A stretch of DNA of 64,000 nucleotides from Eubacterium_U album (GCF_025336545.1 NZ_JAODBU010000003.1:62001-126000), one strand, 5' to 3'. Positions 16,134 through 25,531 are shown, counted from the stretch's first letter. Numbers and translations: made by a program. Notes: a model not told the origin generated them from the letters alone.

Positions 16134-16946
16134 TTATTTAAACATATGATGTGCAATTCTAAATTTACTTCTGTAAATATATCTGCTAAAGAATAATGTC
16201 TTTGTCATGTTGATAGTTGAGTTCTTGTAAACAACTGTCTTATCACCATTTAATGCTTCCTTAGCTGCTGCAATACAGTCAGGATCCATTCTTCCGCTAT
16301 CATATAATGCTAAAGATCTGTTAAGTGAACCGTTTCTTGCAGGAGTGAACTGTCGTCTCTGATAAAGAACACCTTTAATTGTGTTAGGGAAGAGACTTGA
16401 TTTCATCCTGTTAGCAACTACAATACCAACAGCTTTCTTTCCGGCATATGGTTCTCCACATGCTTCACTGTAAATGATAGATGACATATATCTTAACTGA
16501 CTTGCTGTGTAACTGCTCTTAACATCAAGATTAACAGTGGCATATACTGAATCATCTGTGTCAGAAGTAACAGTAACAGTTGTTGAACCTGTCTTAAGAC
16601 CGGTAACAGTACCTGCCTTTGAAACCTTAACTACAGTTGAGTCATCAGCTGTAAAAGTCATATCTTTTACTGATTCAGAATCAAGATTTAATGATTTCTG
16701 TAATTTGATTTTCTTGTTAACTTTAACTGATTTATTAATATCTAATGTATTGTCTGTGTTATCTGTACTAGTTATATTGTTGTATGAATTTTCTGTTGAT
16801 GTTTCTACTTCTGAAGCTGTTGATGTTTCAATTGCTACTGTATTAGTATCAGGTATTGAAATTGAATCATCAGCGTGTACTGTTACAAGTCCTACTGCTG
16901 CAAACATAAAAGTAAAAACTAAAGAACTGTAAATTTTACGTTTCAA
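16134..16946 (-). CDS. SleB-family cell wall hydrolase with Big_2 domain (paralogue B)
   Basis: The signal peptide (MKRKIYSSLVFTFMFAAVGL...VHA) is followed by a Thr/Ser/Asp linker, a Big_2 domain (VVKVSKAGTVTGLKTGSTTVTV) and a SleB/cell wall hydrolase domain (IIYSEACGE with the presumed catalytic Glu; GVLYQRRQFTPARNGSL). TTG start behind GGAGGTTAG. It shares sequence and promoter layout with hydrolase A. The C-terminus differs (MTKTLFFSRYI...), so substrate or localisation may have diverged. Likely role: peptidoglycan remodelling or germination. Confidence 0.82.
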   Translation of the reverse strand: MKRKIYSSLVFTFMFAAVGLVTVHADDSISIPDTNTVAIETSTASEVETSTENSYNNITSTDNTDNTLDINKSVKVNKKIKLQKSLNLDSESVKDMTFTADDSTVVKVSKAGTVTGLKTGSTTVTVTSDTDDSVYATVNLDVKSSYTASQLRYMSSIIYSEACGEPYAGKKAVGIVVANRMKSSLFPNTIKGVLYQRRQFTPARNGSLNRSLALYDSGRMDPDCIAAAKEALNGDKTVVYKNSTINMTKTLFFSRYIYRSKFRIAHHMFK

Positions 16947-17005
16947 AACTAACCTCCAATATTATATAATTAATTACGAATAATTATTACGAAAAGTCGT
17001 AAATT

Positions 17006-17022
17006 TATTACAAAAATATTAC
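17006..17022 (-). promoter_or_regulatory. Direct-repeat operator TATTAC-N5-TATTAC
   Basis: Two TATTAC hexamers, 11-bp spacing, at the same position relative to the -10 as the TGTTAC pair before hydrolase A. Further TTACG/CGTAA half-sites lie between 16974 and 17003. Confidence 0.5.
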
Positions 17023-17030
17023 GCCTATTA

Positions 17031-17059
17031 ATAATGCCTTAAAATTCAAAAAATGTCAA
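17031..17059 (-). promoter_or_regulatory. Promoter of hydrolase B
   Basis: Minus strand: TTGACA (17054-17059), a 17-nt spacer, CATTAT (17031-17036). It shares TTTTAAGGCATTATTAATA with the hydrolase A promoter. Confidence 0.65.
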
Positions 17060-17334
17060 GAGTAGGACACAGTCTTTTAACATATTTAAGAATAGGATAA
17101 AGAAAGATAAATAAGTTGCAATGAATAGTTTGTTTTGTTAAAATTTAAAAAGGTTTTGCCGTATAAATGGGCATTCTGAGTAAAAATGGTTAAAAATTTT
17201 TTTTAACAAATATATAGAATAAATAAAAAGAAAGTAAAAAATAAAAAAATTTACTAAAATATATAAAAATTTCGTTTTTTTTGTGAAAATTATTGAAATT
17301 TGAAATAATTAGAATAATGAAAAGAGGCATTAAT
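17060..17334. other. Very AT-rich intergenic region
   Basis: Extremely AT-rich spacer with long A and T tracts (17190-17290) between the divergent hydrolase B and ABC-F genes. No gene or clear hairpin is seen. Confidence 0.4.
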
Positions 17335-19176
17335 TTGAATATATTATCAGTTGAAAATATAACACATTCTTTTACGGAAAGAAAATTATTTGACAAAGCA
17401 AGCTTTTATCTTCATGAAGGAGACAAAGTAGGTGTTATTGGCATAAATGGAACAGGAAAATCTACATTATTAAAAATAATGGCAGGAATAGAAGAACCGG
17501 ATGAAGGAAAAGTAATTAAGGCATCGAATTTAATGATTCACTATTTGCCACAGAATCCTAAGTTTAATGATGAGGATACGGTCATAGAAAGTGTACAGAA
17601 TATGGTACATCATCATGCAAATGAAAATGAACTTATAGAAGCTAAAAGTATGATGACACGTTTAGGAATAACGGATTTTGAACAGAAAACAGGAGAATTG
17701 TCAGGAGGACAGAGAAAAAGACTGGCTTTGGTTTCGGTGTTGCTTACACCATGTGATATTTTAATTTTAGATGAACCTACAAACCATTTAGATAGCACAA
17801 TGGCTGAGTGGCTTGAAAATCAGCTTAAGGCATTTAAAGGCGCTCTTGTAATGGTAACGCATGATAGATATTTTTTAGATAGTGTAACAAATAGAATAAT
17901 CGAACTTGATAAAGGAAAGATTTACAGTTATCAGGAGAAATATTCAGGATATTTGCAACGTAAGGCAGAAAGAGAAGCGAGTGACAAAGCCAGCGAACGT
18001 AAACGCCAGAGTATTTTAAGAAAAGAAATTGAGTGGATGCAAAGAGGTGCAAGAGCAAGGTCTACGAAGCAGAAAGCTCATATTCAAAGATATGAAAATT
18101 TGAAAAATCAGCAGGGAATAGTAGAGGATGAAAAAATTGAACTTAGCAGTATAAAGTCCAGAATGGGAAGAACAACCATCGAAATTGAAAATATTTCTAA
18201 GGCTTACGGAGACAATGTGTTAATCAAAGATTTTACATACAATTTCCTGAAAGGTGACAGAGTCGGATTTGTAGGAAAGAATGGATGCGGAAAAACAACT
18301 TTGATGAAGATTATTGATGGCCGAATTAAGCCTGACAGTGGAAATATTAATATTGGACAGACAATTAAGATGGGTTATTATACTCAGGAAATTGAAAATG
18401 ACAAAGATGCGGGAATTGCTTATATGGATTCTGAAGACAGAGTTATTGATTACATTAAAAATACTGCTGAATTTGTCAGAACTGAAGAAGGGCTTGTTTC
18501 GGCATCAGTTATGCTTGAAAGATTCTTGTTCCCATCATCACAACAGTACAGTAAGATTGGCAAATTATCAGGTGGTGAGAGAAGACGATTGAATCTTCTA
18601 AGGGTTCTAATGGAAGCACCAAATGTTCTTATTTTAGATGAACCTACAAATGATTTAGATATAGAGACGATGACAATATTGGAAGACTATTTAGATAGTT
18701 TTGATGGAATTGTAATTACTGTTTCTCATGACAGATATTTCCTCGACAGAGTTGTAAGAAGAATATTTTCTTTTGAAGGAAATGGTGTGATTCGTCAGTA
18801 TGAAGGTGGTTACACAGATTACATTAATAAAAAGAAGGAAAATGAAACACCGGAAGAAAATATTTTTTCAAATTCAAAGTCAAAAAATTCTTCAGAAGAT
18901 AAAAATGGTAAGTCAGACTATAAAAATAGAAATAAAAAATTGAAATTCTCTTACAATGAGCAGAGAGAATATGAAACCATAGAAGATGACATATCTAAAT
19001 TAGAAGAAAAACTTGAAAAATTAGATGATGAAATGAACAAAAATGCTACTAATTCTGTAAAACTAAAAGAATTGATAGATTCTAAAGAAGAAACAGAAAA
19101 TCTTTTAATGGAAAAGATGAACAGATGGGAATATTTAGAAGATTTGGCTAAAAAAATAGAAGAGCAGGGAAGGTAA
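17335..19176 (+). CDS. ABC-F family ATP-binding protein
   Basis: Two ABC ATPase domains without membrane segments: Walker A GINGTGKST and GKNGCGKTT, signature LSGGQRKR and LSGGERRR, Walker B ILILDEPTNHLD and VLILDEPTNDLD. A charged linker separates the domains, and a coiled, Lys/Glu-rich C-terminal extension follows. ABC-F proteins act on the ribosome (translation factors or antibiotic target protection) rather than in transport. Start: TTG 17335 (MNILSVENI) with AGAGG 7 nt upstream; ATG 17317 is the alternative. Confidence 0.9.
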   Translation: MNILSVENITHSFTERKLFDKASFYLHEGDKVGVIGINGTGKSTLLKIMAGIEEPDEGKVIKASNLMIHYLPQNPKFNDEDTVIESVQNMVHHHANENELIEAKSMMTRLGITDFEQKTGELSGGQRKRLALVSVLLTPCDILILDEPTNHLDSTMAEWLENQLKAFKGALVMVTHDRYFLDSVTNRIIELDKGKIYSYQEKYSGYLQRKAEREASDKASERKRQSILRKEIEWMQRGARARSTKQKAHIQRYENLKNQQGIVEDEKIELSSIKSRMGRTTIEIENISKAYGDNVLIKDFTYNFLKGDRVGFVGKNGCGKTTLMKIIDGRIKPDSGNINIGQTIKMGYYTQEIENDKDAGIAYMDSEDRVIDYIKNTAEFVRTEEGLVSASVMLERFLFPSSQQYSKIGKLSGGERRRLNLLRVLMEAPNVLILDEPTNDLDIETMTILEDYLDSFDGIVITVSHDRYFLDRVVRRIFSFEGNGVIRQYEGGYTDYINKKKENETPEENIFSNSKSKNSSEDKNGKSDYKNRNKKLKFSYNEQREYETIEDDISKLEEKLEKLDDEMNKNATNSVKLKELIDSKEETENLLMEKMNRWEYLEDLAKKIEEQGR

Positions 19177-19207
19177 ATATTGTTTATAGAAATGATAACC
19201 ATAAAAT

Positions 19208-19241
19208 AAAGGCAAGGGAAAATTTTCCTTTGCCTTTTTTC
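19208..19241 (+). terminator. Intrinsic terminator after ABC-F gene
   Basis: AAAGGCAAGGGAAAA pairs with TTTTCCTTTGCCTTT, followed by T6. Confidence 0.85.
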
Positions 19242-19321
19242 TAATATAATAAAGTCTGTTAATGAACAGATTGTTCAGTTCTTAAAAATGTCTGATAGAA
19301 TATTTTCATAATATTCCTTGT

Positions 19322-19753
19322 TTACTGATTATCAGATACTTTATCTAAACACTCTAAGAATTTCTCATGGTATTCAGTCATGTTGTTTTTTAATGAAACA
19401 GGTCTTCCATTTTTACTTAAAAAGCAATGGCTTGTAATGCCTCGAGTTGTTACTTTGCCGGATTTTTTATCAACTATTTCATAATTTAATTTCATACGAA
19501 TGCCATTGTATTCGATAAGGCTAACCTTAATAAGCATTGTTTCGCCAAACTGAACCATACGCTTGTATTCACATTGAACACTAAGAACAGGTGACATAAT
19601 ACCATTCTCTTCTAATTCTTTATAAGGTATACCTAAGGAATCCATAAAAGCAATTCGGGCTTCTTCAAAATATCTTAAGTAATTTGAATGATGAACAACT
19701 CCCATCATATCAGTTTCATAATAATTTGCTTTTCGCTCATATGTAAATGTCAT
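19322..19753 (-). CDS. Acyl-CoA thioesterase, YbgC/FadM (4HBT hot-dog) family
   Basis: 143 residues with the hot-dog signature YYETDMMGVVHHSNYLRYFEEARI, in which the Asp is the presumed catalytic residue. The family hydrolyses short- or medium-chain acyl-CoA. It stands alone on the minus strand between the ABC-F gene and the polyamine regulator. ATG start with AGAAGGGAT upstream. Confidence 0.85.
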   Translation of the reverse strand: MTFTYERKANYYETDMMGVVHHSNYLRYFEEARIAFMDSLGIPYKELEENGIMSPVLSVQCEYKRMVQFGETMLIKVSLIEYNGIRMKLNYEIVDKKSGKVTTRGITSHCFLSKNGRPVSLKNNMTEYHEKFLECLDKVSDNQ

Positions 19754-19940
19754 ATTAAAAATCCCTTCTATCTTATTTAAATCATTGTATCTTTAATTTT
19801 TATTAACATTATTAGTATACATCATTTTACAAAAATGTGTTATCAAAAATATTGACAATAAAAATGCGATTTTGTATAGTGTATCTGGGTTTAGCTTTAC
19901 TAAACTTTAAGGTTAGTATTTGAAAATAAAGGAAAAAATA

Positions 19941-20474
19941 ATGGATATAGGATTTAAGATAAAAGAATTGAGAATGGAGAGGGGATTAACGCAGGAAGAA
20001 CTGGCTGACAGGGCAGAACTTTCTAAGGGGTTTATTTCTCAGGTTGAAAACAATCTTACATCTCCATCAATTGCAACATTGACAGATATTTTGCAGTGCC
20101 TGGGAACGGATTTAAAAGATTTTTTTAATGATACGAAGGATGAGCAGATAGTTTTTTCAAAAGAGGATTATTTTGAAAAAAATGATAGTGAATTAAAGAA
20201 TTCCATACAGTGGATAATCCCTAATGCCCAAAAGAATACGATGGAACCGATTCTTCTTACATTAGAACAGGGAGGTTCGACGTATCCGGACAATCCTCAT
20301 GAGGGAGAAGAATTTGGATACGTATTAAAGGGAAGCGTGGAAATCCATATAGGTGGAAAGATTTATAAGGCAAAAAAAGGCGAGTCATTTTATTATGAAG
20401 CAAAATACAGCCATCATATAGAATCAAAAAAAGGTGCAACAATAATATGGGTAAGTTCACCACCGAGTTTCTAA
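19941..20474 (+). CDS. XRE-family regulator with cupin domain (PuuR-like)
   Basis: Residues ~1-65 are a helix-turn-helix (IKELRMERGLTQEELADRAELSKGFISQVE). The C-terminal half is a cupin (GGSTYPDNPHEGEEFGYVLKG...HIGGKIYKAKKGESFYYEAKYSHHIE). This layout is known from PuuR-type repressors that bind polyamines. The gene sits directly before potA-potB-potCD, so control of polyamine uptake is likely. ATG 19941 is preferred (AAGGAAAAAATA before it) over a TTG at 19920. Confidence 0.88.
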   Translation: MDIGFKIKELRMERGLTQEELADRAELSKGFISQVENNLTSPSIATLTDILQCLGTDLKDFFNDTKDEQIVFSKEDYFEKNDSELKNSIQWIIPNAQKNTMEPILLTLEQGGSTYPDNPHEGEEFGYVLKGSVEIHIGGKIYKAKKGESFYYEAKYSHHIESKKGATIIWVSSPPSF

Positions 20475-20611
20475 AAATATCGAAACAATAATGGTAAGTT
20501 TATCACTTGATTTATAATGACGACTAAGAACTACCATAAATTTATAGGTGTGTTGATTAACGTATATAATTGTAAAAAATTGGAACTATTAAAAAGATTG
20601 GAGGATGTACA

Positions 20612-21655
20612 GTGAGTAATAAGATTATTGAATTAAAAGGAATAACAAAGACATTCGATGACCAGCAGGTTTTAAAAGGAATAGATTTAAATATATATGA
20701 AAATGAATTTTTGACATTGCTTGGACCTAGTGGATGCGGAAAGACAACACTTCTTAGAATTTTAGGCGGATTTGAATCTGCAGACAATGGAGAGGTATTG
20801 TTTAATGGCAAAGATATTGCAAAGGTTCCGCCATATAAAAGAGAAATAAATACGGTATTTCAGAAATATGCTCTTTTTCCATTTTTAAATGTATATGATA
20901 ATGTGGCTTTTGGTCTTAATTTGAAAAAAATGGATAAGGACGTAATAGATAAAAAAGTTAAAAATATTTTAGCTTTAGTTGGACTTGAAGGATTTGAAAA
21001 GAGAGATGTTACAAGACTTTCAGGTGGACAGCAGCAAAGAGTTGCCATAGCAAGAGCTCTTGTAAATGAACCTAAAGTTTTGCTTCTTGATGAACCACTT
21101 GGAGCGCTTGATGCAAAATTAAGAAAGGACATGCAGATTGAACTAAAAAAGATTCAGAAAGAAGTAGGAATTACTTTCGTATTTGTAACTCATGACCAGG
21201 AAGAAGCGTTGTCAATGTCCGACACGATTGTTGTTTTAAATGATGGTGTTATCCAGCAGATTGGTACGCCTATGGACATTTACAACGAACCTGAAAACAG
21301 ATTTGTTGCAAATTTTATTGGCGAGTCAAATATTATAGAAGGAAATATGCTTAAGGATTGTCTGGTAAAATTTGATGATATTGAATGGGAGTGCGTTGAT
21401 AAAGGGTTTAAAGATAATGAAGAAATTGAAGTAGTTCTTCGTCCTGAAGATATGGATATTGTAAAACCCGAAGAGGCACAGCTTGTAGGCACAATTATTT
21501 CAAAGGTATTTATGGGAGTTCACTATGAGTATCTTGTTGAAACAAAATATAGAAATTATAAAGTTCATACAACAGATGATTATGAAGTGGGGCTTAAGGT
21601 TGGAATGACAATTGACCCATTTGACATTCAGGTTATGTATAAGATGGATTATTAA
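20612..21655 (+). CDS. potA: Spermidine/putrescine ABC transporter ATP-binding protein
   Basis: 347-residue ABC ATPase: Walker A GPSGCGKTT, Q-loop, signature LSGGQQQR, Walker B VLLLDEPLGALD, H-loop FVTHDQEEAL, plus a C-terminal TOBE-like regulatory domain. GTG start behind TTGGAGGATG. Energises polyamine import with PotB and PotCD at the membrane. Its stop codon lies 1 nt before the ribosome site of repeated leader element copy 2. Confidence 0.93.
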   Translation: MSNKIIELKGITKTFDDQQVLKGIDLNIYENEFLTLLGPSGCGKTTLLRILGGFESADNGEVLFNGKDIAKVPPYKREINTVFQKYALFPFLNVYDNVAFGLNLKKMDKDVIDKKVKNILALVGLEGFEKRDVTRLSGGQQQRVAIARALVNEPKVLLLDEPLGALDAKLRKDMQIELKKIQKEVGITFVFVTHDQEEALSMSDTIVVLNDGVIQQIGTPMDIYNEPENRFVANFIGESNIIEGNMLKDCLVKFDDIEWECVDKGFKDNEEIEVVLRPEDMDIVKPEEAQLVGTIISKVFMGVHYEYLVETKYRNYKVHTTDDYEVGLKVGMTIDPFDIQVMYKMDY

Positions 21656-21656
21656 T

Positions 21657-21746
21657 AGGAGGAAACAAAATGAACGAAGTTCATTTTCTATAAATGTTTC
21701 CGACGAATAGCCGCCGACCGAAGGGCGGGGACATTACATGTTTTAC
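21657..21746 (+). promoter_or_regulatory. Repeated leader element, copy 2 (between potA and potB)
   Basis: Same order as copy 1: AGGAGG 21657-21662, mini-ORF 21670-21693, outer stem 21661-21667/21695-21701, inner stem 21668-21675/21679-21686, second hairpin 21711-21715/21724-21728 (CCGCC/GGCGG, fully paired; copies 1 and 4 have CCGCT). The distance from the outer stem to the potB ATG is 97 nt, identical to copy 1. It lies inside a co-transcribed operon with no room for a promoter, so an effect on translation or mRNA stability is more likely than on initiation of transcription. Confidence 0.8.
21670..21693 (+). CDS. Putative leader peptide MNEVHFL (element copy 2)
   Basis: Seven codons, identical to the copy 1 ORF, with AGGAGG 7 nt before the ATG and beginning 14 nt after the potA stop, so re-initiating ribosomes could translate it. 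Coding status unproven. Confidence 0.35.
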   Translation: MNEVHFL

Positions 21747-21757
21747 AGGAGGAAGAA

Positions 21758-22585
21758 ATGGGACATTATAAAAATTTAATAAAACCGTATGTGTTCTGGT
21801 CATTTTTGCTTATTGTTGTGCCGCTGTTATTGATTGTGTTGTATTCAGTTACGGCAGGCGACAATTCCGTGTTGACCATACATTTTACATTAGACAATTT
21901 TAAGAAAATATCAGATCCTGTATATTTAAATGTATTTATAAAATCTCTTAAGATGGGATTGATTACTACAGGAATTTGTGTGGTGTTTGCATATCCGATG
22001 GCATATATTATTGCAAAATTTGACGAGAGTGTTCAGGATATTTTAATTTTGCTGGTTACAATTCCTATGTGGATTAATACTTTGCTTAGAACTTATGCAT
22101 GGATTAGTTTGCTATCAGACAATGGAATTGTAAATTCGTTATTAAAGGTTTTAGGAATAAATCCTGTAACAATGATGTATACAGATTTTTCAGTTGTAAT
22201 GGGATTAGTATGTGACTTGCTTCCGTTTATGGTAATTCCAATCCATACATCTCTTGCCAAAATGGATTATTCCTTAGTAGAGGCAGCAAATGATTTAGGA
22301 GCAAATAGATTTCAAACTTTTACAAAAGTTATTTTTAAACTTTCGATTCCGGGTGTTATAAGTGGTGTAACGATGGTGTTTTTACTTTCAATATCAAGTT
22401 TCGTAATTCCATCTTTACTAGGTGGACGTCAGTATGTACTTATTGGAAATTTAATTGAAAATCAGTTTATATCAGTTGGAGACTGGAATTTCGGAAGTGC
22501 GATTTCTATTATCCTTGCAATTATTATATTAGGATTAATCAGATTAATGAAAAAGATTGACTCTGAGGAAGCAGGAGGTGAATAG
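21758..22585 (+). CDS. potB: Spermidine/putrescine ABC transporter permease
   Basis: 275-residue permease with about six membrane helices and the EAA-type loop (LVEAANDLGANRFQTFTKVIF) that contacts the ATPase. Ribosome site AGGAGG. The stop is immediately followed by the potCD start. The only unusual point is the ~100-nt leader element separating it from potA, where tight spacing would be usual. Confidence 0.93.
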   Translation: MGHYKNLIKPYVFWSFLLIVVPLLLIVLYSVTAGDNSVLTIHFTLDNFKKISDPVYLNVFIKSLKMGLITTGICVVFAYPMAYIIAKFDESVQDILILLVTIPMWINTLLRTYAWISLLSDNGIVNSLLKVLGINPVTMMYTDFSVVMGLVCDLLPFMVIPIHTSLAKMDYSLVEAANDLGANRFQTFTKVIFKLSIPGVISGVTMVFLLSISSFVIPSLLGGRQYVLIGNLIENQFISVGDWNFGSAISIILAIIILGLIRLMKKIDSEEAGGE

Positions 22586-24463
22586 ATGAATAAGAAAGTT
22601 TCAATAGGACCAAAGTTATATATTGCGTTGTGTTTTATATTTTTCTATTTGCCAATTGCAATTACAATGTTATTTTCATTTAACTCATCGAAGTCACTTA
22701 CTCATTTTACAGGATTTTCATTTAGATGGTATGAAAAATTAATTACGGACAGAGATATTATTTCGGCTGTTTATGTTTCAATCAGTATTGCCATAATTTC
22801 AACATTGGTATCAACTGTTCTTGGGACAATTACTTCAATCGGACTTTCGAGAAGTAGAAAGGTTCTTAAAGAATGGGTTCTTAGCGTAAATGACCTTCCT
22901 ATTATGAATCCTGATATTGTTACGGCTATAGGTCTGATGATTTTATTTTCTTCTATTAAATTAGGTAGAGGATATTTGACAATGTTGCTTGCACATATCG
23001 CATTTTGTACGCCATATGTAATAACAAGTGTTTATCCTAAGGTAAGACGAATGGATCACAACCTTGCAAATGCTGCAATGGATTTAGGAGCAACACCTTT
23101 TCAAGCACTTACAAAGGTTATAATTCCAATGTTAAAGCCTGGAATTTATGCTGGAATGCTACTTGCATTTACAATGTCACTTGATGACTTTGTAGTTTCA
23201 TATTTTGTAACGGGAAATGGTGTCCAAAACATTTCAATAGTAGTTTATAACATGACAAAAAGAACAAATCCGACAATTAATGCACTGTCAACTCTTCTTA
23301 TTTTAGCAGTTGTAATTATTTTGATTGTTGTAAACGTAATTCCTGCCATTGCAAAAAGACAGCACAGAGAGGCAAATGAAATTGCATCAAAGGGACATGG
23401 AGTGTGGAAGAAATTTGCTCCGGTGCTTTCAGTTATATTGGCAATTGCAATTGCGGGCGGATGTGTTTATGGATTTGTTAAAGAACAAAACCGTCAGGTA
23501 CTTAGAGTGTTTAATTCAGGAGAATATATGGATACAAATCTTCTGACTAAATTTGAAAAAGAATATGACTGTGAAGTTGTTTACGAAACATATGATTCAA
23601 ATGAGTCAATGTATACAAAACTGTTAAGTGGAGCTGAGTATGACATTTTAGTACCGTCTGACTATATGGTTGAAAGACTTATAAAAGAAGACAGAATTCA
23701 GCCGGTTAACTGGGATTTAATAACAAATAAGGATAATGTTATCAGTAATCTGTTTGAGAATGAATATGATCCTGAAAACAAATATACAGTGCCTTACTAT
23801 TGGGGAACTGTAGGAATTTTATATAACAAAAATATTGTAGATAAGGCAGATTTGGCACAAGGTTGGGAAATCTTAAAAAATAAAAAATATGCAGGCAATA
23901 TTTATATGTATGATTCAGAAAGAGATTCATTCATGGTTGCATTGAAAGCGTTAGGTTATTCAATGAATACTTCAAATCATGATGAACTAAAGAAGGCATA
24001 TGACTGGCTTGTTGACCAGCGTGAAACTATGCATCCTGTTTATGCCGGAGATGATGTTATTGACAATATGATTTCAGGCAATAAAGCAATGGCAGTTGTA
24101 TACTCAGGAGATGGAGCGTATATTATGTCAGAAAATGAAGATATGGATTTCTTTGTCCCTGAGCAAGGCTCAAATGTGTGGTATGACAGTATGGTTATTA
24201 CTAAGCAGTGTAAAGATACAAAACTTGCTAATGAATTCCTTAATTTTATGCTAAGGGAGGACGTGGCAAAGCAGAATACGGAATATGTAGGATATGATAG
24301 TGCAGTAAAATCGGTTTATGAATATTTTAGAGATGATGAATATGAAGGAATTTCAGCATGTGCGCCTGATATTTCAAATCCGTTAAATGAAACATTTAAA
24401 TATCAGGATACTGAATTAAAAGAATTCTGTGCCGGTTTATGGACAAAGGTTAAGTCTTATTAG
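22586..24463 (+). CDS. potCD: PotC permease fused to PotD polyamine-binding protein
   Basis: Residues ~1-260 form a PotC-like permease (EAA loop NLANAAMDLGATPFQALTKV). After one more membrane helix (~270-292) a complete PotD-type solute-binding domain follows (RVFNSGEYMDTNLLTKFE..., PSDYMVERLIKED, YYWGTVGILYNK). The fusion tethers the substrate-binding protein to the channel outside the cell in place of a lipid anchor. 625 aa. Coupled to potB (TAG then ATG directly, GGAGGTG before). Similar fusions exist in other Firmicutes, so this is notable but not unique. Confidence 0.93.
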   Translation: MNKKVSIGPKLYIALCFIFFYLPIAITMLFSFNSSKSLTHFTGFSFRWYEKLITDRDIISAVYVSISIAIISTLVSTVLGTITSIGLSRSRKVLKEWVLSVNDLPIMNPDIVTAIGLMILFSSIKLGRGYLTMLLAHIAFCTPYVITSVYPKVRRMDHNLANAAMDLGATPFQALTKVIIPMLKPGIYAGMLLAFTMSLDDFVVSYFVTGNGVQNISIVVYNMTKRTNPTINALSTLLILAVVIILIVVNVIPAIAKRQHREANEIASKGHGVWKKFAPVLSVILAIAIAGGCVYGFVKEQNRQVLRVFNSGEYMDTNLLTKFEKEYDCEVVYETYDSNESMYTKLLSGAEYDILVPSDYMVERLIKEDRIQPVNWDLITNKDNVISNLFENEYDPENKYTVPYYWGTVGILYNKNIVDKADLAQGWEILKNKKYAGNIYMYDSERDSFMVALKALGYSMNTSNHDELKKAYDWLVDQRETMHPVYAGDDVIDNMISGNKAMAVVYSGDGAYIMSENEDMDFFVPEQGSNVWYDSMVITKQCKDTKLANEFLNFMLREDVAKQNTEYVGYDSAVKSVYEYFRDDEYEGISACAPDISNPLNETFKYQDTELKEFCAGLWTKVKSY

Positions 24464-24569
24464 AATTGAGTATCGCTATTATGACTTATAAAAATAAGTA
24501 TAAGTTGCAATCTATAGAATTGTAATCGATTACGAATAAAGAAAAAGTCTTATTAGAAAAAGGAGCATT

Positions 24570-25376
24570 ATGGCAAATATTATAGAGATAACTGATTTTA
24601 ATTCTCCGCAGTTAGATATTTATGCAAGAATGTCGGAAGGGCAGCTTCTTAACAGGCATGAACCTGAAAAAGGGATATTCATAGCAGAAAGTCCAAAGGT
24701 AGTTGAAAGGGCGTTGGATGCGGGATGTGAGCCGATATCAATGCTTGTTGAACATAAGCATATTGATGGAGAAGCAAAACCTATTATAGACAGATGTAGA
24801 GAAGTTCCTGTGTATACGGCGCCATTTGAAGTGCTTACACAGTTGACAGGATTTAAATTAACAAGAGGAATGTTGTGTGCAATGCATCGCCCACAACTTC
24901 CTAATGTTTCAGAAGTTTGTAGCAAAGCAAGGCGTATAGCAGTTCTTGAAAATGTAATGAATCCAACAAATGTGGGAGCAATTTTTCGTTCGGCAGCAGC
25001 TTTAAACATGGATGCGGTTTTGCTCACTCATGGATGTAGTAATCCGTTGTATAGAAGAGCGATAAGAGTAAGTATGGGAACTGTATTTCAGATTCCGTGG
25101 ACTTTTTTGAACGAAGAAAAAGGAGTAAGTGAACTTAAAGAATTAGGATTTAAGACAGCCGCTATGGCATTAACTGATGATTCGGTATCAATTGATAACG
25201 AGGAACTTTTGGCAGAAGAAAAACTTGCAATAGTTCTTGGAACAGAAGGGGACGGACTTGCTAAAGAAACAATTGCAGACTGTGATTATACTGTAAAAAT
25301 TCCGATGTCTCATGGGGTAGATTCATTAAATGTAGCAGCAGCCAGTGCAGTTGCATTTTGGCAAATTGGAAAATAA
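24570..25376 (+). CDS. TrmH/SpoU-family RNA 2'-O-methyltransferase
   Basis: The N-terminal substrate-binding region (KGIFIAESPKVVERALDAG) is followed by a SPOUT domain with the three family motifs: VLENVMNPTNVGAIFRSAAA, LAIVLGTEGDGL and IPMSHGVDSLNVAAA. It uses SAM to methylate ribose in rRNA or tRNA; the exact target cannot be read from sequence. ATG behind AAAGGAG. It likely ends its own unit before the tRNA genes. Confidence 0.9.
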   Translation: MANIIEITDFNSPQLDIYARMSEGQLLNRHEPEKGIFIAESPKVVERALDAGCEPISMLVEHKHIDGEAKPIIDRCREVPVYTAPFEVLTQLTGFKLTRGMLCAMHRPQLPNVSEVCSKARRIAVLENVMNPTNVGAIFRSAAALNMDAVLLTHGCSNPLYRRAIRVSMGTVFQIPWTFLNEEKGVSELKELGFKTAAMALTDDSVSIDNEELLAEEKLAIVLGTEGDGLAKETIADCDYTVKIPMSHGVDSLNVAAASAVAFWQIGK

Positions 25377-25502
25377 TGAGGTATTAGACCTTTTGCTTCA
25401 GGCATCTTAAAATTAAAAGTGTAAGACTAAAATCTACTTTGCCCCACTTTAAAGTGGAAATAAACTTTTCGCTTCACGTTAAAATTAAATAAAAAAAATC
25501 GC

Positions 25503-25531
25503 TTGACAAAAGAGTGTGGTTATTGTACTAT
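25503..25531 (+). promoter_or_regulatory. Promoter of the tRNA-Phe/tRNA-Gly unit
   Basis: TTGACA (25503-25508), a 17-nt spacer, TACTAT (25526-25531), ~50 nt before tRNA-Phe. Confidence 0.8.
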
